Part shown: positions 1 through 4,839 of the stretch, piece after piece
Layout: every line of letters begins with the position of its first letter
Position numbering within the stretch: the first letter of the stretch is position 1
From: Nitrosarchaeum sp.
Lineage (GTDB): Archaea > Thermoproteota > Nitrososphaeria > Nitrososphaerales > Nitrosopumilaceae
DNA: 5,684 bases
Reading direction: 5' to 3'
NCBI GenBank assembly: GCA_004297665.1
Contig: SCUP01000302.1
Location: forward strand, 1 to 5,684
The notes under the pieces: generated by a model
Database searches by the model: none
The model's input: only the letters and a program-made list of their open reading frames with translations
Told to the model about the DNA's origin: nothing
Program-made: the position numbers and the translations under genes

Positions 1-321
1 TCAATTGCTCTTCTTGCAACATCAATAAGATTACGCTTGAATTTGCCAACAATTAACACCATCACCAAAACTGATCTAATAGGTTCTAAACTAAGAGATA
101 TTTTAGAATGGTCAAGTAATTTAAAATTATTAGAAAACGCCATTGCCAAAGAAGCAGATGGAGAGACGTATAGTTTAACTACAAATATTTTACGAGGCTT
201 GAATCTAGGCGGTTTTGCTCAAGGATTGATTCCAGTTTCTAATGTTACGGGGGAAGGATTAGTAAACTTGGAGGGGGCGCTAAGCAGAATTCTTAACTTA
301 GGTGAGGAGGTAGAAGATTAG
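1..321 (+). CDS. GPN-loop-type GTPase, C-terminal part (5' end outside window)
   Basis: The frame is open from base 1, so this is the last 106 codons of a longer gene; the internal TTG at 37 is not a credible start. Seen: a TKTD tetrapeptide at 64-75 that fits a G4 guanine-specificity motif ([NST]KxD), and SNVTGEGL at 238-261, which fits the G5-like region near the end of GPN-loop GTPases (the ATP_bind_1 family). The P-loop and the GPN insertion would lie upstream and cannot be checked. Family members are about 250 residues, so roughly 150 residues should be missing. In eukaryotes these GTPases help assemble RNA polymerase II; the archaeal role is unclear. Its stop codon shares one base with the thrB start, so the two are probably one transcription unit. 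Another small GTPase family is possible. Confidence 0.7.
   Translation, partial: SIALLATSIRLRLNLPTINTITKTDLIGSKLRDILEWSSNLKLLENAIAKEADGETYSLTTNILRGLNLGGFAQGLIPVSNVTGEGLVNLEGALSRILNLGEEVED
306..310 (+). promoter_or_regulatory. Shine-Dalgarno site for thrB
   Basis: GGAGG lies inside the end of the upstream GTPase gene, 10 nt before the GTG at 321. It supports GTG as the real thrB start and shows that this operon-internal gene relies on a Shine-Dalgarno interaction or on coupling to the preceding stop codon. Confidence 0.65.
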
Positions 322-1244
322 TGGCATCAAAGATTACTGTAAGAGCACCATCTTCTACTGCAAATTTAGGTCCGGGATTTGATGTGTTTGGATTAGCAGT
401 TGATGCTTTTTTTGATGAAGTTACTTTAACAAAAAAGAAAAGTGGGATAAGCATAGTCACTGAAGATAACATTCCAACAAATCCAGACAACAACACAGCG
501 GGATTAGTTGTTAAAAACATGATAAAAAAATTCAAAATAAAAGATGGTATAGAAATTAAAATCAAAAAAGGTGTCCCTGCAGGATTTGGAATGGGTAGTA
601 GTGCAGCTTCAGCAGCAGCTACTGTAATTGCGTTTGATAAGATGTATGAATTGAAATTAGATGAAAACACGCTTGTAGAATTTGCTGGATCTGGAGAAAA
701 GGCTAGTGCAGGTTCTGTTCATTATGATAATGTAGCAGCATCAGTATTGGGAGGATTTGTAATAGTAAGGACAAACCCTCTAAATGTAATCAAGATTAGA
801 CCACCAATGAATCTAAGAATGTGTGTTGCAGTTCCAAAACTTAAGGTTCCAAAAAAGAAAACCAAAGTATCACGAGGTGTAATACCTAAAAAAGTCAGCT
901 TAATTGACAGTATTGCAAACTTGTCAAATGCTGCAGCAATTGTTGCAGGATTTATGAAAAAAGATCCCAAGTTGATAGGAGATTCCATAAAAGATGTGAT
1001 CGTAGAGCCCGCAAGACAACACATGATACCAGGATTTGCCAAGGTTAAAGAAAATGCTCTCAAGGCTGGTGCATTTGGTGTAACAATTAGTGGTGCAGGT
1101 CCTTCAGTAATTGCATTTTCAAATAGTTCAGCAGATTTAAAGAAGATAAGTTTAGCAATGTCTAGAGGATTTGCAACTGCAAATACTAAATGTCAAACTG
1201 TGATTTGTAAACCAAGTAAGGGTGCACTAGTAATAAAAAAATAA
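321..1244 (+). CDS. thrB: Homoserine kinase (GHMP kinase family)
   Basis: Phosphorylates L-homoserine with ATP to O-phosphohomoserine, the substrate of threonine synthase; cytoplasmic. The 307-residue product matches the usual ThrB length. Visible motifs: the N-terminal signature SSTANLGPGFDVFGLA (residues 11-26); the GHMP phosphate-binding loop PAGFGMGSSAASAAA (86-100); GEK around E126, which fits the Mg-binding Glu; HYDNVAASVLGG (134-145), matching the HxDN motif of ThrB; and the C-terminal GHMP motif GVTISGAGPSVIAF (253-266). The GTG start at 321 shares its G with the TAG of the preceding gene and has GGAGG 10 nt upstream. queC follows after 9 nt. The HxDN and NLGPGFD signatures favour ThrB over other GHMP kinases such as mevalonate or shikimate kinase. 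No damage seen. Confidence 0.93.
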   Translation: MASKITVRAPSSTANLGPGFDVFGLAVDAFFDEVTLTKKKSGISIVTEDNIPTNPDNNTAGLVVKNMIKKFKIKDGIEIKIKKGVPAGFGMGSSAASAAATVIAFDKMYELKLDENTLVEFAGSGEKASAGSVHYDNVAASVLGGFVIVRTNPLNVIKIRPPMNLRMCVAVPKLKVPKKKTKVSRGVIPKKVSLIDSIANLSNAAAIVAGFMKKDPKLIGDSIKDVIVEPARQHMIPGFAKVKENALKAGAFGVTISGAGPSVIAFSNSSADLKKISLAMSRGFATANTKCQTVICKPSKGALVIKK

Positions 1245-1253
1245 AGAAAATTT

Positions 1254-1928
1254 ATGAAAAAAGCAGTTATTTTGTTTAGTGGCGGAATAGATTCAGTTTG
1301 TGTAGTTAGTTATCTAAAATCAAAATATGATCTGTATGGAATTTCATTTTCATATGGTCAAAAAGCTAACAGAGAGATTGTTGCAGCAAAAACTTTTGCA
1401 AAAAAGCTTGGACTAAAACAGCATAAAATTATCGATATTAGTTTTATGAAAGAATTGTATGGAGATTCTAATGTTTTAACTAGTTCAAAGAGGAAAATTC
1501 CAAGTGAGTTTGATTATTCCATTGTTGTTCCAATTAGAAATGCAGTATTTCTATCAATTGCTTCAGCATGGGCGTTTACTCTTAATGCCTCATTTGTAGC
1601 ATATGGTGCGCATACAGGTGATAAGCATTATCCTGATTGTAGACCAATATTTGCAAAAAAGCTGGAATCAGCTTTTAATCAAGGTGAGATTGATGGAATA
1701 GATTCAGGATTACGAAAAAATATCAAAATATGGTCACCTTATCGTGAGGGTCTTTCAAAAAGTGACTTGCTAAAAATTGGTTTTAAAACTTTGGGTAATT
1801 CCATTTTCAAAACATGGAGTTGTTATTCTAGTAAAAAATATCATTGCGGCAGTTGTGAATCTTGTAATAATAGAAAAATAGCCTTTCAAAAAGCTGGTAT
1901 CATAGACAAAACAAAATATCTAAAATAG
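1254..1928 (+). CDS. queC: 7-cyano-7-deazaguanine (preQ0) synthase QueC
   Basis: ATP-dependent conversion of 7-carboxy-7-deazaguanine plus ammonia to preQ0, the base inserted into archaeal tRNA on the way to archaeosine. The 224-residue protein has the PP-loop SGGIDS (residues 9-14), VVPIRNAVFLSIA (91-103), HTGDKHYPDCRPIF (120-133), YREGLSKSDLLKIG (163-176), and a C-terminal zinc site made by C190, C198, C201 and C204 followed by NNRKIAF. It is a stand-alone QueC with no fused glutamine amidotransferase (GAT) domain, unlike the GAT-QueC fusions of some Crenarchaeota that act later in archaeosine formation. The ATG at 1254 comes 9 nt after the thrB stop. No Shine-Dalgarno is seen; the spacer is AGAAAATTT. 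An AT-rich tract in the last thrB codons could act as a weak internal promoter, but this is uncertain. It ends 2 nt from the stop of the converging gene. Confidence 0.95.
   Translation: MKKAVILFSGGIDSVCVVSYLKSKYDLYGISFSYGQKANREIVAAKTFAKKLGLKQHKIIDISFMKELYGDSNVLTSSKRKIPSEFDYSIVVPIRNAVFLSIASAWAFTLNASFVAYGAHTGDKHYPDCRPIFAKKLESAFNQGEIDGIDSGLRKNIKIWSPYREGLSKSDLLKIGFKTLGNSIFKTWSCYSSKKYHCGSCESCNNRKIAFQKAGIIDKTKYLK
1908..1925 (-). terminator. Possible T-rich terminator for the 83-residue gene, inside the queC end
   Basis: Read on the minus strand, the bases just past the stop of the converging small gene contain the T-clusters TTTT, TTTT and TTTT broken by single or few bases. Archaeal termination typically uses T-rich tracts on the non-template strand. 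It overlaps the last codons of queC, as there is no intergenic room. Function is inferred from composition only. Confidence 0.3.
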
Positions 1929-1930
1929 TT

Positions 1931-2182
1931 CTAGTATCTGTTATCAAGAATCTTCTTTTTGAAAACAAAATTTCTAATTATAATATACCAAATAAAGAAT
2001 ATTCCACCAACAATTCCCATAAATACATAATTTTGGATTTGTGGAGTTAGTCCTTGTATGGAATTAGTAATTTCTCTTGAAACTAACATTGAAACTGCAA
2101 TAACAATTCCAAATTCAATTGCATACCATGTCCAGCTAGGCCAGGATTCTTTTGGAATGTGGACATTAGGATTAGCTCCCAT
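1931..2182 (-). CDS. Small two-TM membrane protein, unknown function
   Basis: I do not recognise this 83-residue protein. Seen: a polar, Trp-rich N-terminus (KESWPSWTWY, residues 11-20); a first hydrophobic segment at about 18-36; a short loop with SREITNSIQG; a second hydrophobic segment at about 51-70; and a basic tail (KKK at 75-77). By the positive-inside rule both ends probably face the cytoplasm. The ATG at 2182 is supported by a TATA-like box 28 nt upstream, which fits a leaderless mRNA. The gene lies downstream of folE on the same strand but appears to have its own promoter, and its stop lies 2 nt from that of converging queC. The reality of the gene rests on the promoter position, the coherent TM pattern and the tight fit between neighbours. 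Confidence 0.8.
   Translation of the reverse strand: MGANPNVHIPKESWPSWTWYAIEFGIVIAVSMLVSREITNSIQGLTPQIQNYVFMGIVGGIFFIWYIIIRNFVFKKKILDNRY
1951..1960 (+). terminator. Possible T-rich terminator for the thrB-queC transcript
   Basis: TCTTCTTTTT lies about 23 nt past the queC stop on the plus strand. It is antisense to the lysine codons near the end of the converging 83-residue gene. This is the first strong T-run downstream of queC and fits an archaeal oligo-T terminator, but the lysine codons alone would also explain it. Confidence 0.35.
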
Positions 2183-2204
2183 TGGTTTTTGTCTAAAAGA
2201 TTGA

Positions 2205-2215
2205 TTATTTAATTT
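2205..2215 (-). promoter_or_regulatory. TATA-box promoter of the 83-residue membrane protein gene
   Basis: AATTAAATAAT on the minus strand, centred about 28 nt upstream of the ATG at 2182, matches an archaeal TATA element. At this distance transcription would start at or within a few bases of the ATG, giving a leaderless mRNA. It sits in the 41-nt gap after folE. Confidence 0.55.
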
Positions 2216-2223
2216 TTCAGAAT

Positions 2224-2781
2224 CTAGAGTGGTATGTCGGAAGTACGTCGTCTAATCATAGTCATAATGTTCTCTTTTTCCTCCCTATTTTCATAAATTC
2301 CTCTATATGCAGATGTGGTAAGTATTGCATCATTTCTAACTCCACGCATTTTCATACAGAAGTGCTCTGCATCAGCTAAAACTACTACTCCCTTTACGCC
2401 CTGAGCAAATAACTCATCAGCTATGTTTTTGGTTAGCCGTTCTTGAATTTGTAGTCTTTTAGAGTATTTTTCAACTAGTCTTACCAGTTTTGAGATTCCA
2501 AAGACTCTGCCGTTAGGAGAATATGCTATGTGAATTTTTCCAAAAAATGGCAACATGTGGTGTTCACACATTGAATAAAATTGAATATTACGTGCAATAA
2601 CTACATCAGAATCTTCAGAGAATTGTACTGATAATTCAGAATCAGACTCGTATCCATCAAATATTTCCTGATACATATTTGCAATTCTTTCAGGAGTATC
2701 TTTAAGACCCTCACGGGTAGGATCCTCGCCAATTTCTATGATTAATTCTCTAACAAGTTTTTTTACACGTTCTTTATCCAT
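2224..2781 (-). CDS. folE: GTP cyclohydrolase I (type IA)
   Basis: Converts GTP to 7,8-dihydroneopterin triphosphate and formate, the entry step to deazaguanines (preQ0/archaeosine) and pterins; a cytoplasmic homo-oligomer in known members. Numbered from the ATG at 2781 (185 residues): EDPTREGLKDTPERIA (19-34); the zinc and catalytic motif CEHHMLPFFGK (72-82), with C72 and H75 as zinc ligands and H74; VFGISKLVRLVEKYSKRLQIQER (93-115); and HFCMKMRGVRND (140-151), with H140 and the third zinc ligand C142. All key residues are present. A GTG at 2793 would add four residues, but a TATA-like element lies 28 nt before the ATG and only 16 nt before the GTG, so ATG is preferred. Many archaea start this pathway with the unrelated-sequence MptA (FolE2 type), so a FolE here is notable. 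queE lies just upstream. Confidence 0.94.
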   Translation of the reverse strand: MDKERVKKLVRELIIEIGEDPTREGLKDTPERIANMYQEIFDGYESDSELSVQFSEDSDVVIARNIQFYSMCEHHMLPFFGKIHIAYSPNGRVFGISKLVRLVEKYSKRLQIQERLTKNIADELFAQGVKGVVVLADAEHFCMKMRGVRNDAILTTSAYRGIYENREEKENIMTMIRRRTSDIPL

Positions 2782-2804
2782 TGATATTTTCACAGCTTTT
2801 TTCT

Positions 2805-2814
2805 AGTATTTGAA
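2805..2814 (-). promoter_or_regulatory. TATA-like promoter element of folE
   Basis: TTCAAATACT on the minus strand, centred 28 nt upstream of the ATG at 2781. It resembles TTCATATACA before the 64-residue gene. The spacing suits a leaderless mRNA from the ATG and would place the alternative GTG at 2793 upstream of the transcript. The match to the consensus is only moderate. Confidence 0.4.
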
Positions 2815-2832
2815 CCTAGTCTGGTTTCTAGG
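2815..2832 (-). repeat. Small inverted repeat upstream of folE
   Basis: CCTAG and CTAGG form a perfect 5-bp inverted repeat around an 8-nt centre, immediately upstream of the folE TATA-like element. A third CTAG lies at 2803-2806 just downstream of it, so CTAG recurs at 13 and 12 nt steps (2803, 2816, 2828). This could be an operator. Short palindromes do arise by chance, so the functional reading is weak. Confidence 0.35.
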
Positions 2833-2844
2833 CTGATGATAAGA

Positions 2845-3558
2845 TTATGGTGCTCCAATGAATTTATGAAGTTGAGGGACAACTTTGACATCAATGTAAT
2901 GTGGGTAAACTATGTCATACAAATTTAGCAGTAGATCTAATGAAGGCTCTGCAATACCATATGTTGGTTGTATAATGAATCCATCAATGTCATGCTTTGA
3001 GATAACATGAAATATTTTATCAACTAAATCTTTGAAATCTTTTAATTTAGTTCTGGAGCTTACAACTATTTTGACATACGTAGTTTTTTTAGATGCAATA
3101 GATGATTGAAGACATTTCATTGCATTATCAATTAATCTTTCATAGTGTTTAGAATCTACAAAATCAGAATCTTTTGTCTTAAATTCTATTTTAACAATAT
3201 CAATAAAAGGCAATACGTGATTGAATCTATCAGAATCAAAGCATGATGACTCTAGGTAGGTTGGGATTTTTTTGGTTTGAACATACTTTGCAAGTTCAGC
3301 TACTGCATCATGTTGAATTAATGGATCACCACCTGTGAAATTTACTTTATATGTTTGATTTTTAAGATTAGAATCTATTAATTTACATGCATCCTCAATT
3401 GTGTATTCTTTTCCAGAATCAAGTGGGAGTGATTCTGGGGTATCACAATAAAAACAAGTAAATGGACAACCAGCTAATCTAACAAAAAGCGTTTTTGTAC
3501 CATAAAGAATTCCTTCTCCTTCAACTGATGTAAATATTTCAAATAATCTAACTTTCAA
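2845..3558 (-). CDS. queE: 7-carboxy-7-deazaguanine synthase QueE (radical SAM)
   Basis: Radical-SAM ring contraction of 6-carboxy-tetrahydropterin to 7-carboxy-7-deazaguanine, the step before QueC. The 237-residue protein starts with FEIFTSVEGEG (residues 6-16), then has the [4Fe-4S] motif CPFTCFYCDT (C31, C35, C38; CX3CX2C), NFTGGDPLIQ (73-82) at the SAM-binding GGE position, and ends with VPQLHKFIGAP, typical of QueE. The usual glutamate of TGGEPL is aspartate (D78). The only usable start is TTG at 3558: no ATG or GTG occurs in frame between the upstream in-frame stop and the conserved N-terminal motif, and the next Met is residue 147. A TATA-like box lies 27 nt upstream, implying a leaderless TTG start. 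folE follows 63 nt downstream on the same strand with its own TATA-like element. Confidence 0.93.
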   Translation of the reverse strand: MKVRLFEIFTSVEGEGILYGTKTLFVRLAGCPFTCFYCDTPESLPLDSGKEYTIEDACKLIDSNLKNQTYKVNFTGGDPLIQHDAVAELAKYVQTKKIPTYLESSCFDSDRFNHVLPFIDIVKIEFKTKDSDFVDSKHYERLIDNAMKCLQSSIASKKTTYVKIVVSSRTKLKDFKDLVDKIFHVISKHDIDGFIIQPTYGIAEPSLDLLLNLYDIVYPHYIDVKVVPQLHKFIGAP

Positions 3559-3580
3559 GTAATTGTGGTAATTTTTTTCA

Positions 3581-3589
3581 TTATTTATT
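3581..3589 (-). promoter_or_regulatory. TATA-box promoter of queE
   Basis: AATAAATAA on the minus strand, centred 27 nt upstream of the TTG at 3558. No Shine-Dalgarno sequence is present between box and start. It lies in the 44-nt gap after the 64-residue gene. Confidence 0.55.
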
Positions 3590-3602
3590 CAATGAGTTTT
3601 GA

Positions 3603-3797
3603 TTAGTGCATTACAGGTTCTTTTGTATAGAATAAACCAGAAATAAAGAAGACTACACCTAAAATTCCAATTAAGCTTCCCACAAATTCTACTGTGTTTT
3701 GCATTTCACCCTGTAATGGAGCCCATAACCATGCTATCAAAGCACCAACTACGATCATTGGAATTCCTACACCAACAGTAATTGCCTTAGAAGCCAT
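3603..3797 (-). CDS. Small two-TM membrane protein, unknown function
   Basis: I do not recognise this 64-residue protein. It begins MASKAITVGVG and has two hydrophobic segments, about residues 7-27 (ending AWLW) and 37-56, joined by a short polar loop APLQGEMQNTVE; the tail is YTKEPVMH. The first segment contains small residues and a Pro, and there is no cleavable signal peptide. I chose the ATG at 3797; a TTG at 3803 would add two residues, but a TATA box centred 26 nt before the ATG fits a leaderless mRNA from the ATG. It lies between the secreted helical protein and queE, all on one strand, with an apparent promoter of its own. A role in a membrane complex is possible but nothing in the sequence shows which. 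Confidence 0.8.
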   Translation of the reverse strand: MASKAITVGVGIPMIVVGALIAWLWAPLQGEMQNTVEFVGSLIGILGVVFFISGLFYTKEPVMH

Positions 3798-3817
3798 GCT
3801 CAATTCTGTTTAGAAAA

Positions 3818-3827
3818 TGTATATGAA
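3818..3827 (-). promoter_or_regulatory. TATA-box promoter of the 64-residue membrane protein gene
   Basis: TTCATATACA on the minus strand, centred about 26 nt upstream of the ATG at 3797, in a 46-nt gap. Its distance decides between the two possible starts, favouring ATG over the TTG at 3803. Confidence 0.55.
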
Positions 3828-3843
3828 GTTTATGATAAGATGA

Positions 3844-4839
3844 TTAATCTTGAAATTGTTCTAGTAATGATGCTAATGATCGTAATAACTCATTTGCTGT
3901 TTCAAATTCACCTTGAGATAAGTGGTGTTTAATGGTTTGAAGTGTTTTTTTAGCATCTTCTAGATCAGATTGACTTAATTTATCAGAGTTAGATAATGTA
4001 AATAATATTTTTTCAATTTGCATAACTCTAGATTCTAGTCGATCATTTTTTGTTAATTCAAATTGTTCTTTAATTGATATTATTTCTCTTACTTGTTTGA
4101 TTATCTCATGTGGGTTTGTTGCTGAGGAGAGATTTTCTCTAGCAGTTTCAAGTTTTTGGATAATATCTTCAGATAAGCCTTTGTTCTTTGCGTTTTCAAT
4201 TAGTCTATCCAGTTGTTCTAAGTATTTTTGGGCATATTCTTTAGCACGGGTTTGCTCTTGTTGAGATGCATATTCACGAATTTTGTTATTGAAATCTACA
4301 GTAATTTGTTTAATTTTATTAATTGTTTGTAATGCATCATCAAATTGCCTATCTACGATCTGTTTTTTTGCGGTTACAAAGAGATCATCTATTTCAGAAA
4401 AATCAACTGATGTATTGTATTTTTTAGCAATTATCTTAAGATTATCAATGTAGTTTTGTAATCTAAGAAGATCAACAGAGGGATCTACTGTAGCTTTAAG
4501 AGTAGCCATTTCTGCTGGGGAAGATTGATTGATTGATAATTGTTGAGATACTTCTTTGAATATTCGCATTGCAGAAAGAAAATGTTGTTTTGCTAGATCA
4601 ATTTCATTATTTTTAAGAGATTCTTCCAAGGCCTTAATTTGTTGTGCACCATCTTTGAAAAGTTGTTTTATTTTATCTGATGAATCTTGGTTTATCTGAT
4701 TTTCAAGTTGTTTTTGGGCATGTTTTGCAATTTTTAGAAGAATGTACGGATCGGTTTGGGCTTGAGCAAGATTAGTCATGCCACCTAGAATCATACTAGA
4801 TACTAAAATCAGCAATACAAATGAGGCTATTTTTTTCAT
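3844..4839 (-). CDS. Secreted alpha-helical/coiled-coil protein, unknown function
   Basis: A 331-residue protein not recognised as a named family. Seen: an N-terminal signal peptide (MKKIASFVLLILVSSMILGG, then a small-residue stretch NLAQAQ), probably cut near residues 26-28, so the mature protein should be outside the membrane. The rest is rich in Lys, Glu, Gln, Leu and Ile with heptad-like spacing, has no cysteine, and contains no second TM or obvious C-terminal sorting signal. Three related helical units are visible: about 74-96 (NNEIDLAKQHFLSAMRIF), 161-179 (RQFDDALQTINKIKQI) and 307-328 (GEFETANELLRSLASLL). The ATG at 4839 overlaps the stop of the upstream regulator as ATGA, with GGAGG 7 nt upstream, so the two are co-translated. 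It may be a periplasm-like-space scaffold or a ligand/partner of the regulator; that is inference only. Confidence 0.88.
   Translation of the reverse strand: MKKIASFVLLILVSSMILGGMTNLAQAQTDPYILLKIAKHAQKQLENQINQDSSDKIKQLFKDGAQQIKALEESLKNNEIDLAKQHFLSAMRIFKEVSQQLSINQSSPAEMATLKATVDPSVDLLRLQNYIDNLKIIAKKYNTSVDFSEIDDLFVTAKKQIVDRQFDDALQTINKIKQITVDFNNKIREYASQQEQTRAKEYAQKYLEQLDRLIENAKNKGLSEDIIQKLETARENLSSATNPHEIIKQVREIISIKEQFELTKNDRLESRVMQIEKILFTLSNSDKLSQSDLEDAKKTLQTIKHHLSQGEFETANELLRSLASLLEQFQD

Noticed and set aside
293..670. Open minus-strand frame of 125 codons opposite thrB
   Set aside because: It lies antisense to the clearly conserved thrB N-terminal half, has no promoter or ribosome-binding site, and its residues are explained by the reverse complement of thrB codons.
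722..1063. Open minus-strand frame of 113 codons opposite thrB
   Set aside because: Wholly inside thrB on the other strand, with no start signals; a shadow frame.
1220..1250. Internal promoter for queC in the AT-rich end of thrB
   Set aside because: The A-rich run could resemble a TATA box near the right distance, but lysine codons (IKK) explain it and no clear element stands out; left as a note under queC.
1254..3558. The queC/queE/folE set as a deazaguanine DNA-modification (Dpd-like) defence island
   Set aside because: No Dpd transglycosylase, helicase or nuclease genes are present; the neighbours are housekeeping or orphan membrane genes, so tRNA archaeosine synthesis is the simpler reading.
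2836..3841. Shared 10-mer ATCTTATCAT on the minus strand just after the stops of queE (2836-2845) and of the secreted protein (3832-3841)
   Set aside because: The position after both stops is suggestive of a 3' element, but a 10-base AT-rich match is expected by chance in this sequence, the distance to the next TATA differs, and it is not a T-run.
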